Assembly: GCF_001519065.1 (NCBI RefSeq)
Contig: NZ_KQ954255.1
Coordinates: forward strand, 385,811 to 431,887
Source: Novosphingobium sp. FSW06-99
GTDB lineage: Bacteria; Pseudomonadota; Alphaproteobacteria; Sphingomonadales; Sphingomonadaceae
Reading direction: 5' to 3'
Length of the DNA stretch: 46,077 nucleotides
Both the position numbers and the translations under genes were made by a program. Shown here in pieces: positions 7,940-16,533 of the stretch; the stretch's first letter is position 1; the number at the start of each line of letters is the position of its first letter. The notes under the pieces are model-generated. The model did not search any database, was not told the origin of the DNA, and worked only from the letters and a program-made list of their open reading frames with translations.

Positions 7940-9184
7940 ATGACCCAACTCAGCACGCTCGAAAAACTGGCGATCCTGGCCGATGCGGCAAAATACGATG
8001 CCTCGTGCGCGTCATCGGGCACCACCCGGCGCGACAGCCGGTCGGGCAAGGGGATCGGATCGACCGAAGGCATGGGCATCTGCCACGCCTATGCGCCCGA
8101 TGGGCGGTGCATATCGCTGCTCAAGGTGCTGTTGACCAACCACTGCATTTTCGACTGCCACTATTGCATCAACCGCAAGAGTTCGAACGTGCGCCGCGCG
8201 CGGTTTTCCCCGCAAGAGGTCGCCGACCTGACGATGACGTTCTATCGCCGCAACTATATCGAGGGGCTGTTCCTGTCGTCGGGCATCATCAAGAGTTCCA
8301 GCCACACCATGGAACTGTTGATCGAAACCGCCAGGATCCTGCGCGAAGAGCATGAATTTCGTGGCTATATCCATCTCAAGACAATTCCCGAGGCCGATCC
8401 CGATCTGGTGCGCCGCGCCGGGCTCCATGCCGACCGGGTGTCGATCAATGTCGAATTGCCCACGGTCGCCGGGTTGACCCGGCTGGCGCCCGACAAATCG
8501 GCGCCGCGCATCGAGGGCGCGATGGATCTGATGGCGGGTGCGATTGTCGAAGGGCGCGATGCGCGGCGGCGTTTCCGCCATGCCCCGCGCTATGCCCCGG
8601 CCGGGCAATCGACGCAGATGATCGTCGGCGCCGATGCGGCCAGCGATGCCGATATCATCACCCGCTCGTCGGGGCTCTATGGCCGGTTCGGTCTGCGCCG
8701 GGTCTATTATTCGGCGTTCAGCCCGATTCCCGATGCCAGCGCGGTGCTGCCGCTCAAACGCCCGCCGTTGCTGCGCGAACACCGGCTGTACCAGTCCGAC
8801 TGGCTGATGCGGTTTTATGGCTATGGGCTCGACGATGTGCGCGCGGCAACCGGTCCGGGCGGGATGCTGCCGCTCGATATCGATCCCAAGCTGGCCTTTG
8901 CGCTGAAATTCCGCGACCGCTTTCCGGTCGATGTCAACCGCGCCCCGCGTGAGGCGCTGTTGCGCGTGCCGGGGCTGGGAGTGCGCGCGGTGGCGGCGAT
9001 CCTGTCGGCGCGGCGGCAACGGCGGCTCGATCTGGCCGATCTGGCGCGGCTGACCGTGTCGCTGACCAAAGTGCGCCCGTTCATCATCGCCGCCGACTGG
9101 CGCCCGGTGGTGCTGGCCGATCGCGCCGATCTGCGCGCAGTGGTGGCGCCGCGCCGGGGCGAACAACTGGAACTGTTTGCATGA
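7940..9184 (+). CDS. Putative DNA modification/repair radical SAM protein
   Basis: This is a radical SAM protein of the family annotated as putative DNA modification/repair (TIGR03916-like), which is genetically linked to UdgX-type glycosylases. 414 aa. The [4Fe-4S] motif is C69-x3-C73-x2-C76 (TNHCIFDCHYCINRK). An internal GICHAYAPDGRC precedes it. The C-terminus carries a helix-hairpin-helix-like DNA-binding element (LLRVPGLGVRAVAAILSARR, about residues 342-361). The start ATG follows the LexA box directly. The stop overlaps the next start (ATGA), so it is coupled to udgX. The substrate is unknown. Context predicts a role in processing damaged DNA during the SOS response. Confidence 0.88.
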   Translation: MTQLSTLEKLAILADAAKYDASCASSGTTRRDSRSGKGIGSTEGMGICHAYAPDGRCISLLKVLLTNHCIFDCHYCINRKSSNVRRARFSPQEVADLTMTFYRRNYIEGLFLSSGIIKSSSHTMELLIETARILREEHEFRGYIHLKTIPEADPDLVRRAGLHADRVSINVELPTVAGLTRLAPDKSAPRIEGAMDLMAGAIVEGRDARRRFRHAPRYAPAGQSTQMIVGADAASDADIITRSSGLYGRFGLRRVYYSAFSPIPDASAVLPLKRPPLLREHRLYQSDWLMRFYGYGLDDVRAATGPGGMLPLDIDPKLAFALKFRDRFPVDVNRAPREALLRVPGLGVRAVAAILSARRQRRLDLADLARLTVSLTKVRPFIIAADWRPVVLADRADLRAVVAPRRGEQLELFA

Positions 9185-10575
9185 CCGGCACAATCGCCCG
9201 CGTGACCATGGCGATTGGCGCACCCGATGATTTCGACGGCTGGCGCGATGGCGCGCGGCGGCTGATCCAGGCCGGGGTGGCGCCCGACCGGGTGGGCTGG
9301 TCGGTGCCGGGGCAGGCGGCGCGCGATCTGTTTGCGGGCGATGATCCCCCCGCGCCGCGCGCCGATGCGCCGCCGGTGCGTGCCTCGCGCGATTTTCTCG
9401 ATCTGGCCGGGCGGGCCGCGCTGCACCGTGATCCGGGCCGGTTCGATCTGCTCTATCGTGTGCTCTGGCGGTTGCAGGCCGTGCCCCGGCTGATGGCGGA
9501 CCGGGCCGATCCCGATGTGCGGGCGATCGATGCGCTGGCCCGCGCGGTGCGGCGCGACATGCACAAGATGCGCGCTTTCGTGCGGTTTCGCGTGGTGGAA
9601 ACCGGGCAAGGCGAACATTACGTCGCATGGTTCGAACCCATGCACCATATCCTGCGCGCCAATGCCGGGTTTTTCGTGCGCCGGTTTGCGGCGATGCGCT
9701 GGTCGATCCTCACCCCGCAGGGCGCGGTGCATTGGGATGGCGCCGCGCTGCACGAAGGGCCCCCGGCCAGCCGCACCGATTGCCCGGCGGGCGATCCGGC
9801 CGAGGCGCTGTGGCGCACCTATTACGCATCGATCTTCAACCCGGCGCGGTTGAAAATCGATGCCATGGTCAAGGAAATGCCGCGCCGGTACTGGAAAAAC
9901 CTGCCCGAGGCCGATCTGATTCCCGAACTGATCGCCTCTGCCCAGGCGCGCGAGGCGGCGATGATCGCGCTGGGCGGGGACAATGCCGGTCGCCCGCCCG
10001 CCACGCTGGCCGCGCTCGATGAAGCGGTGGCGGCGTGCCGTCGCTGTGCGATCGGGTGCAACGGCACGCGCGCGGTGCCGGGCAAGGGGCCACCCGATGC
10101 GCGGCTGATGATCGTCGGCGAACAGCCCGGCGATCACGAGGAACAGGCCGGGCACCCTTTCGTGGGCCCCGCCGGGCACGTCCTGCGCCAGCACGCCGAT
10201 GCCATCGGGCTGAACCTGGCGGTGGCGCGGCTGACCAATGCGGTGCGCCATTTCAAGCATGTGTCGCAGGGCAAACAGCGCCTGCACCAGACCCCCACCG
10301 CGCGCGAGATCGATACCTGCCGCTGGTGGCTCGATGCCGAACGCGCGCTGATCCGCCCGCGCGTGATCGTGGCGCTGGGGGCCAGCGCGGCGCGGGCGAT
10401 ACTGGGCCGCACCATCGGGGTGCAGCAGGAACGCGGGCGGTTGATCGCGCTGGACGATGGCGCGCGGCTGGTGATCACCAGCCATCCGGCGCACCAGTTG
10501 CGGCTGGGCGAGGCGGCGCGGGCGGACGAGGCGGCGCGCTTTGCCGCCGATCTGGCGCTGGCGGCGCGGGGCTGA
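9181..10575 (+). CDS. UdgX-type uracil-DNA glycosylase with N-terminal DUF4130
   Basis: A two-domain protein of 464 aa. Residues about 80-255 match DUF4130 (FDLLYRVLWRLQ, HKMRAFVRFR, YWKNLPEADLIPEL). Residues about 280-464 are a family-4-like uracil-DNA glycosylase of the UdgX group. Visible are CRRC (Fe-S ligands), GEQPGDHEEQAGHPFVGPAG beginning at G313, and the UdgX hallmark RLHQTP, in which His369 corresponds to the residue that forms a covalent bond with uracil-excised DNA in the characterised Mycobacterium enzyme. SHPAHQLRL is the last active-site motif. It overlaps the radical SAM gene by four bases and ends six bases before dnaE2, so it belongs to the SOS operon. Confidence 0.9.
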   Translation: MTGTIARVTMAIGAPDDFDGWRDGARRLIQAGVAPDRVGWSVPGQAARDLFAGDDPPAPRADAPPVRASRDFLDLAGRAALHRDPGRFDLLYRVLWRLQAVPRLMADRADPDVRAIDALARAVRRDMHKMRAFVRFRVVETGQGEHYVAWFEPMHHILRANAGFFVRRFAAMRWSILTPQGAVHWDGAALHEGPPASRTDCPAGDPAEALWRTYYASIFNPARLKIDAMVKEMPRRYWKNLPEADLIPELIASAQAREAAMIALGGDNAGRPPATLAALDEAVAACRRCAIGCNGTRAVPGKGPPDARLMIVGEQPGDHEEQAGHPFVGPAGHVLRQHADAIGLNLAVARLTNAVRHFKHVSQGKQRLHQTPTAREIDTCRWWLDAERALIRPRVIVALGASAARAILGRTIGVQQERGRLIALDDGARLVITSHPAHQLRLGEAARADEAARFAADLALAARG

Positions 10576-10581
10576 CCGGCG

Positions 10582-13500
10582 ATGCCCGAATCCGCGCTCA
10601 CCCCCGAACGCCGCCATGCCGTGCCCACCGGGCCGGGCGCACCGGCGCGGGCGGATTTTGTCGAGCTGGGGCTGATGAGCTGTTTTTCGTTTCTGCGCGG
10701 GGCGTCGGATGCGGTCGATCTGGTCACCACCGCGCGCGCGCTGGGCTATGACGCGATCGGCATTGCCGATGCCAATTCGCTGGCCGGGGTGGTGCGCCTG
10801 CATGGCGAGGCGCTGGCGCTCGGCCTGCGCCCGGTGATCGGCTGTCGGATCGAAACCACCGAAGGACTGTCATTTCTGGCCTATCCGCACAATCGCGCCG
10901 GCTATGGCCGCCTGTGCCGGCTGATTTCGCAGGGCCGCATGGCCACGCCCGATGGCGATTGGCAGGACAAGGGGCAATGCGACATCACGCTGGCGATGCT
11001 GGCCGCGCATGGCGCAGACATCGCGCTGGTGGCGATCCCGCCGCGCGATCTGGATCAGCCGCTGACGATCATGGTGCCGACCAATGTGACAGCCCTTCCC
11101 CTGAAGGGAGAGGCGCATGATCCACCGGTCATGACCAGCCTGTCCACCGATTTTGCCGGGCTTGTCCCCCATCTTGTCCACAGCCTGCCGACAATGCGGC
11201 ATATCGCGGTATGCCATTTCCATCAGGGCGACGATGTCGCGCGGATCAACGCGATCGATGCGCTGGCGCGGGCGCACGGGCTGGATCTGCTGGCCACCAA
11301 CGATGTGCTCTATCACGAACCGGCGCGGCGCCCGCTGCACGATGTGATGACTGCGATCCGCCACCGCACCACCGTGGCCGCCGCCGGGCACCGGCTGGAA
11401 CCCCACGCCGAACACCATCTGAAATCGCCCGCCGAAATGATCCGCCTGTTCGAACGCTGGCCCCATGCGATTGCCGCCGCGCGCGCGCTGGCCGATGCCT
11501 GCACGTTCGCGCTGACCGAACTGCGTTACGAATATCCCGAGGAAATCTGCCCCGACGGGCGCGATCCGCAAGGCTGGCTGGCCGAACAGACCTGGATCGG
11601 CGCGGCACAGCGCTATCCCGACGGCGGGCCCGAGGCGGTGGCGCAGACGCTGCACCGCGAACTGGCGCTGATCGGCAAGCTGAACCTGGCGACGTATTTC
11701 CTGACGATCAAGGACATCGTCGATTTCGCGCGGTCGCAAAACCCGCCGATCCTGTGCCAGGGGCGCGGATCGGCGGCCAATTCGGCGGTGTGTTATTGCC
11801 TGGGCATCACCGCGGTCGATCCGGCCCGCCACGCGCTGCTGTTCGACCGGTTCATTTCCGAAGAGCGCAAGGAACCGCCCGATATCGATGTCGATTTCGA
11901 ACACGAACGGCGCGAGGAAGTGATCCAGTACATCTATCGCCGCTATGGCCGCCATCGCGCCGGGCTGTGCGCCACGGTGATCCATTATCGCCCGCGCATG
12001 GCGATCCGCGAAGTGGGCAAGGCGATGGGCCTGACCGAGGATGTGACCGGCGCGCTGGCCCGCACGGTATGGGGCAGTTGGGGCGGCGAAGTGGGCGCGC
12101 GCAACGTGGCGCAGGCCGGGCTCGATCTGGCCGATCCGCATCTGCGCCGGGTGATCCGGCTGGCCGAACAGATGATCGGCATGCCGCGCCACCTGTCGCA
12201 GCATGTCGGCGGGTTCATCCTGACCCAGGGCCCGCTGATCGAAACCGTGCCGGTGGGCAATGGCGCGATGCCCGATCGCAGTTTCATCGAATGGGACAAG
12301 GACGATATCGACGCGCTGGGCATCATGAAGGTTGATGTGCTGGCGCTGGGCATGTTGACCTGCATCCGCAAATGCCTCGATCTGCTGGGCGCGCACCATG
12401 GCCGCGATCTGACGCTGGCCAGCGTCCCGCGCGAAGATCCGGCGGTTTACGACATGCTGTGCCGGGGGGATTCGCTGGGGGTGTTTCAGGTGGAAAGCCG
12501 CGCGCAGATGAACATGCTGCCGCGCCTGCGCCCGCGCGAATTCTATGATCTGGTGGTGCAGGTGGCGATCGTGCGCCCCGGCCCGATCCAGGGCGACATG
12601 GTGCACCCCTATCTGAAACGGCGGCGCGGCGATGAACCGGTGATGATCCCCGCGCCCGATCCGCACCACGGCCCGCCCGATGAACTCACCGCGATCCTGG
12701 GGCGCACCTATGGCGTGCCGATCTTTCAGGAACAGGCGATGAAGATCGCGCTGGACGCGGCGCAGTTTTCCAGTCTGGAGGCGAACCGGCTGCGCAAGGC
12801 GATGGCCACGTTCCGCAGCCGGGGCATGGTGCACGAACTGGAAGAGATGATGGTCTCGCGCATGATCGGGCGCGGCTATGACCCCGATTTTGCCGTGCGC
12901 TGTTTCAACCAGATCAAGGGTTTCGGCGAATATGGCTTTCCCGAAAGCCACGCCGCCAGCTTTGCCCACCTGGTCTATGTGTCGAGCTGGCTGAAATGCC
13001 ATTACCCGGCGGCGTTTGCCTGTGGCCTGCTCAATTCGCAGCCGATGGGGTTTTACGCCCCTGCACAGATCGTGCGCGATGCGCGCGATCATGGTGTGAC
13101 GGTGCTGCCCCCCGATGTGAACCACAGCGAATGGGATTGCACGCTGGAACGGCAAATCGTTGACCCCGCCCCATTGGGGATGGGTTGGGAAGGGGTGTCT
13201 GCAAGTTCGCATGGTGGCACGCCATACCGGCCGCAAACACCCCCACCCAACCCTCCCCCTGAGGGGGAGGGCTTTGCGTGCGGTGACGGGGGGCGGGCGG
13301 TTCGGGCGGAGCGTCATGCGCTGCGGCTGGGTCTGCGCCAGATCGATGGGCTGGCGCAGGTCCATGCCGCCGCGCTGATCGCCGCGCGCCAGCACGAGGG
13401 GCCCTATCACGATCTGGCCGATCTGCGCGCGCGCGCCGGGCTGTCGCCGTCGGTGATCGAGCGGCTGGCCAGCGCCGATGCGTTCGGATCGATCGGCATT

Positions 13501-14139
13501 TCGCGCCGCGAAGCGCTGTGGCACGCGCGCAGCCTGATCGCCGCGCCCGATCTGCCGCTGTTTGCCGCGATGCGCGCGCGCGACGAAGGGATAGAGGCGG
13601 TGCGGACGCGCCTGCCGGTGATGCCCGCGGGCGAGGAAGTGGTGGCCGATTACCAGACCCTGCGCCTGTCGCTAAAGGCGCACCCGATGGCATTCCTGCG
13701 CGCGCGCCTGGCCGAACGCGGTTTCCTGCGCGCCGCCGATCTGCGCACCCGCAAAAGCCACGCCATGGTCCATGTCGCAGGCGTGGTGCTGGTGCGCCAG
13801 CAACCGGGCAGCGCCAAGGGCGTTTGCTTCATCACGCTGGAAGACGAAACCGGGGTGATCAATCTGGTGATCTGGCCCGACCTGAAAGAAAAACAGCGCA
13901 AGGTGGTAATGGGCGCCCGCCTGATGGAAGTGCGCGGCCGCGTCGAATACGACGACGAAGTGATCCACGTGATCGCCGCCCACCTGACCGACGCCAGCCA
14001 CGACCTGGCCCGCCTGTCCCACCAGCCCTTCGACCCCGCACTGGCCCGTGCCGACGAAGTGGCCCGCCCGATCCCGGCGCCGACACGCGGGCATCCGAGG
14101 GATATGCTGGTGATCCCGAGGTCACGGGATTTTCATTGA
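10582..14139 (+). CDS. dnaE2: Error-prone DNA polymerase DnaE2 (with repeat-encoded inserts)
   Basis: DnaE2 (ImuC) is the C-family polymerase that does SOS translesion synthesis with ImuA and ImuB. The frame is 1185 aa, somewhat above the family's usual length. The order is N-terminal PHP domain (FVELGLMSCFSFLRGASD), the catalytic aspartates in PDIDVDF (about 433-439) and KVDVLALG (about 583), the helix-hairpin-helix region, and a C-terminal OB fold (VCFITLEDETGVINLVIW). Two segments look foreign. Residues about 164-188 in the PHP domain and about 858-912 after HSEWDCTLER are encoded by palindromic, proline/glycine-rich repeat DNA, yet remain in frame. The gene ends the LexA-controlled operon. 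Whether the inserts are tolerated cannot be read from sequence, but the catalytic motifs are intact. Confidence 0.92.
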   Translation: MPESALTPERRHAVPTGPGAPARADFVELGLMSCFSFLRGASDAVDLVTTARALGYDAIGIADANSLAGVVRLHGEALALGLRPVIGCRIETTEGLSFLAYPHNRAGYGRLCRLISQGRMATPDGDWQDKGQCDITLAMLAAHGADIALVAIPPRDLDQPLTIMVPTNVTALPLKGEAHDPPVMTSLSTDFAGLVPHLVHSLPTMRHIAVCHFHQGDDVARINAIDALARAHGLDLLATNDVLYHEPARRPLHDVMTAIRHRTTVAAAGHRLEPHAEHHLKSPAEMIRLFERWPHAIAAARALADACTFALTELRYEYPEEICPDGRDPQGWLAEQTWIGAAQRYPDGGPEAVAQTLHRELALIGKLNLATYFLTIKDIVDFARSQNPPILCQGRGSAANSAVCYCLGITAVDPARHALLFDRFISEERKEPPDIDVDFEHERREEVIQYIYRRYGRHRAGLCATVIHYRPRMAIREVGKAMGLTEDVTGALARTVWGSWGGEVGARNVAQAGLDLADPHLRRVIRLAEQMIGMPRHLSQHVGGFILTQGPLIETVPVGNGAMPDRSFIEWDKDDIDALGIMKVDVLALGMLTCIRKCLDLLGAHHGRDLTLASVPREDPAVYDMLCRGDSLGVFQVESRAQMNMLPRLRPREFYDLVVQVAIVRPGPIQGDMVHPYLKRRRGDEPVMIPAPDPHHGPPDELTAILGRTYGVPIFQEQAMKIALDAAQFSSLEANRLRKAMATFRSRGMVHELEEMMVSRMIGRGYDPDFAVRCFNQIKGFGEYGFPESHAASFAHLVYVSSWLKCHYPAAFACGLLNSQPMGFYAPAQIVRDARDHGVTVLPPDVNHSEWDCTLERQIVDPAPLGMGWEGVSASSHGGTPYRPQTPPPNPPPEGEGFACGDGGRAVRAERHALRLGLRQIDGLAQVHAAALIAARQHEGPYHDLADLRARAGLSPSVIERLASADAFGSIGISRREALWHARSLIAAPDLPLFAAMRARDEGIEAVRTRLPVMPAGEEVVADYQTLRLSLKAHPMAFLRARLAERGFLRAADLRTRKSHAMVHVAGVVLVRQQPGSAKGVCFITLEDETGVINLVIWPDLKEKQRKVVMGARLMEVRGRVEYDDEVIHVIAAHLTDASHDLARLSHQPFDPALARADEVARPIPAPTRGHPRDMLVIPRSRDFH
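11091..11112. repeat. Small palindrome within dnaE2 PHP region
   Basis: CCCTTC (11093-11098) pairs with GAAGGG (11103-11108) around CCCT and is followed by AGAGG. It resembles the hairpin at 13251-13271. It lies in the coding segment for TNVTALPLKGEAHDP, which does not resemble conserved DnaE2 sequence and looks like an in-frame insertion. Confidence 0.5.
13160..13271. repeat. Compound palindromic repeat within dnaE2
   Basis: Inverted arms lie at 13182-13202 and 13233-13253 and match at 18 of 21 positions. A perfect 9-bp hairpin follows (CCCTCCCCC 13251-13259, loop TGA, GGGGGAGGG 13263-13271), and CCCCATTGGGG precedes the left arm. It encodes a Pro/Gly/Ser-rich stretch (ending PQTPPPNPPPEGEG) in frame between HSEWDCTLER and the conserved LRLGLRQIDGL of DnaE2. 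Confidence 0.8.
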
Positions 14140-14327
14140 TTGGGGGTGAGAGGGAAGGGCATAGCCGCCACCATCTCAGCCATGTCGGTAATGACCGCTT
14201 CGCGTCCATTTTGGTAGTTCAGTGGCGGCCGCACAGAACCCGAAAGCCGTCATTCATGGGAAACGTTCGACAAGGATAGATTGGGGTCTATTCTTGGTGG
14301 CACAAAGTAAGCGCCATTGTCGGCGTC
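14140..14327. other. Island left flank, no gene seen
   Basis: This 188-base gap lies between the convergent ends of dnaE2 and the RloB gene. No ORF with a family match was recognised. A weak imperfect inverted repeat (around 14187-14204 against 14250-14267, ATGACCGCTT / AAGCCGTCAT type) suggests decayed repeat DNA. Base composition drops from very GC-rich to mixed here, marking the left edge of the AT-richer island. Confidence 0.4.
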
Positions 14328-14969
14328 CTAGCCCTTGTAAGCAAGGTGGGCTTCACGCAATGCGTTGGTCAGATTAAAGACCGTCGTAAACGGTCGCCTT
14401 GGTGGCTGCCCCTCGCTTTCTCGACATGCCAGTTGCCGTTTCGCTCGCACCTCGGCGTCACCGACCTTCGGCATCAATTTGCTAAAATCCGCCGATTTTT
14501 TGCCCTTTGGATCATAGCCTTCGCATACCTTGGCTAAGGCAGCTTGAACCTGATGACGGTCGTCCGGGCGGTCAAAATCATCAAAATGAAGTATAAGCCA
14601 AACTTCGAAGCATGGATTGGAAAAGGCGGCCTTTACATCGCTAGTACGGCACCGTTCGAGTGCCTCGGGAACCTTGGGATGTTCATCACAATCGAAAACT
14701 GCCCACACCTGATCGCCTTCCTCAAACGATGACTTTCGCCCGCGACTTCGCTTCATAGACGATGCCCGCTCGCACGCCCGCTCCGCAATCGTCATCGGTA
14801 CGCCAGCAGCATCAATCATATCAAGGTCTACGAGCGCGCCCAGAAGGTCACGTTGCACGGCACGAAAATAATCGGGCTCGGTGTTCTTACCCTCACTATA
14901 GATGATGAATTTTCGCTTTGGCGAACGGGTGGGCGGGGCCCGTCGTAGTGATCGCCGCTCTCTCATCAT
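14328..14969 (-). CDS. RloB-family protein (putative TOPRIM-like nuclease partner)
   Basis: A 213-aa RloB-domain protein, also the family of the AbiLii component of the AbiL abortive-infection system. It has a basic N-terminus (RERRSLRRAPPTRSPKRK), then FIIYSEGKNTEPDYF (about 21-35) with the conserved E-G-x-x-T-E-x-x-Y-F motif, then VWAVFDCDEHP (about 88-98) with a D-x-D pair. NPCFEVWLILHFDDF follows, the third family motif. The Glu and DxD pattern is reminiscent of a TOPRIM nuclease; that is inference. Its ATG overlaps the stop of the upstream ATPase (ATGA), so the two are coupled and probably made in fixed ratio. Codon use is far less GC-biased than in neighbouring genes, pointing to recent acquisition. 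Confidence 0.8.
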   Translation of the reverse strand: MMRERRSLRRAPPTRSPKRKFIIYSEGKNTEPDYFRAVQRDLLGALVDLDMIDAAGVPMTIAERACERASSMKRSRGRKSSFEEGDQVWAVFDCDEHPKVPEALERCRTSDVKAAFSNPCFEVWLILHFDDFDRPDDRHQVQAALAKVCEGYDPKGKKSADFSKLMPKVGDAEVRAKRQLACRESEGQPPRRPFTTVFNLTNALREAHLAYKG

Positions 14970-16246
14970 TTCGCCTCGAACAACGCGACGAGATCGCCCG
15001 AGTAAGGGATCGCGCCGTAACGGCCTTCAAGATATCCCTGTTCGAAATTATCGGTTGGCCTCGATTTTATGTCGGACAACGGGAACAAATGCGACGCGCC
15101 AGTTTCGTCCTTTTCGCAAAACCAAATCTGGTCACGCCGTAATGTTGAGAGACTAAGCAGGTTCGTGTCGTGTGTTGTAGCAATCAGTTGGGCCCCGTTT
15201 TGGTTGATTTTCGGGTTTTCAAAAAGCTCCAAGATCTGGGCAGCGGCAAAGGTATGAAGGCTCGCATCGAGTTCGTCGATCACGACGAGAGTTCCCTCGT
15301 CAAGTGCTTTGAATACAGTGTTCATCATTAGAACAAGGCGCCGTGTTCCTGAGCTTTCGCGCTCAAGGCCGAAATAGCAAGGTTCGCCCGAAACGCCCGC
15401 ATGAGAGAATTCTATCGCAACATCTCGTAAGCGGTCAGAATTATCATCTTCGATGGTCGCAGTTTCTCCCATATGCTTTCGAGCAATTGAGACAAATTCT
15501 TTCGTGATCATCCTGACAGAGTCGGGAATTTCAATGTCCATTTGCCTGAAGCCGATAATTCCTGTTCCGATGGATTTAAGAAATTCTATCGTTCTTGGAT
15601 CGACTTGGTCTTTCTTAAAAGTATTATTTATCAGTTCTTTAGCAACTGCTACGTTCATGCTGAAACGGGTACGTCTGAAGAAAGCGACGATCTTGCTTAA
15701 TTCCTCATGATCATTCTGTGTCGCAGTCGAAATGAACAAACTATTTGCTCGCATGAGGTCAACCAGAATTTTCTTCGGCCCTTTGAAATGGGATCCGAAC
15801 TCGACCTCGTTTCCTGTACGCTCGAACATTCTACGCCGCTTACCCTCTGGGTAGGCGTACAACCACTCGGCAATAAAGGCGTTGTCGTCGCACTCGAAAC
15901 CGTATTGCAGCCTGACCCCATCGACGATGAATTCGGCTTCTAGCGCGGATGTTTCCCGTGCGCGAGCTGGATCAAGCTTGAACGGAATGCGCGGAACACC
16001 GCCCTCAGGATTACCGCGCGTATGTGACTGGAGGATAGCGCTTCTGAGAAAGCTAAACGCCTTCAAAAAATTTGTCTTACCAGACGCATTGGCGCCATAA
16101 ATTATTGCACTCGGCAGTGCTGAGAGATCCGTTCCGGGGATGGGCGCCAAGCTACATTCCGGACCTTTGAGGCTGGATGCAACCAGCGAGATCTCGTCAG
16201 TGCCAGAGACCGAGAGATAATTTTTCGCGCTGAATCTCAATAGCAT
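14966..16246 (-). CDS. AAA15-family ATPase (RloA/AbiLi-like)
   Basis: An ABC/SMC-type P-loop ATPase of 426 aa (COG1106/AAA15 family). It starts MLLRFSAKNYLS, a typical family N-terminus. It has Walker A GANASGKT (51-58), a signature-like RESSGTRRL, Walker B VVIDELDASL (from about 321) with the D-loop, an H-loop ATTHD, and the family tail YLEGRYGAIP. ATG 16246 is chosen because GGGAGC lies just upstream; a TTG ten codons earlier is less likely. It overlaps the RloB gene by four bases. ATPases of this type pair with nuclease-like partners in phage defence (AbiL, and by analogy OLD and Gabija). Here ATPase and effector are separate genes. GC content is clearly lower than the flanks. Confidence 0.82.
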   Translation of the reverse strand: MLLRFSAKNYLSVSGTDEISLVASSLKGPECSLAPIPGTDLSALPSAIIYGANASGKTNFLKAFSFLRSAILQSHTRGNPEGGVPRIPFKLDPARARETSALEAEFIVDGVRLQYGFECDDNAFIAEWLYAYPEGKRRRMFERTGNEVEFGSHFKGPKKILVDLMRANSLFISTATQNDHEELSKIVAFFRRTRFSMNVAVAKELINNTFKKDQVDPRTIEFLKSIGTGIIGFRQMDIEIPDSVRMITKEFVSIARKHMGETATIEDDNSDRLRDVAIEFSHAGVSGEPCYFGLERESSGTRRLVLMMNTVFKALDEGTLVVIDELDASLHTFAAAQILELFENPKINQNGAQLIATTHDTNLLSLSTLRRDQIWFCEKDETGASHLFPLSDIKSRPTDNFEQGYLEGRYGAIPYSGDLVALFEAK

Positions 16247-16533
16247 TTCGCGCTCCCGAATCAGTGCGTCAGTCAATTTATATGCTATTTAGGCAAAAAT
16301 TATGCAAAATGAACCATCAAATTCAATCTGATGTCGAAAAAAGATGCTTTGAAGGTGCGATATGAGGCCGGAGAAGTCCAGAGCCAGTATGACTATAAGG
16401 CCATCGAAAAAGGTGACTATCTGGATGGGGCGTCCGAAAATCACTAGTCCGCAATCGGATCTGGCGAAGCAACAGTTGGTGAGGTCAATCCTGGTGCTCG
16501 CGGTGGGCGCAGGGCGTCCCTATGCCACACACC

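Noticed and set aside
14902..15156. Plus-strand open frame within the RloB/ATPase junction
   Set aside because: Antisense to two genes with strong motifs, and without any similarity of its own.
16331..16447. 38-codon open frame, possible small antitoxin or regulator next to the ATPase
   Set aside because: No ribosome-binding site, no recognised family and located in scar-like DNA. It is noted only in the flank description.
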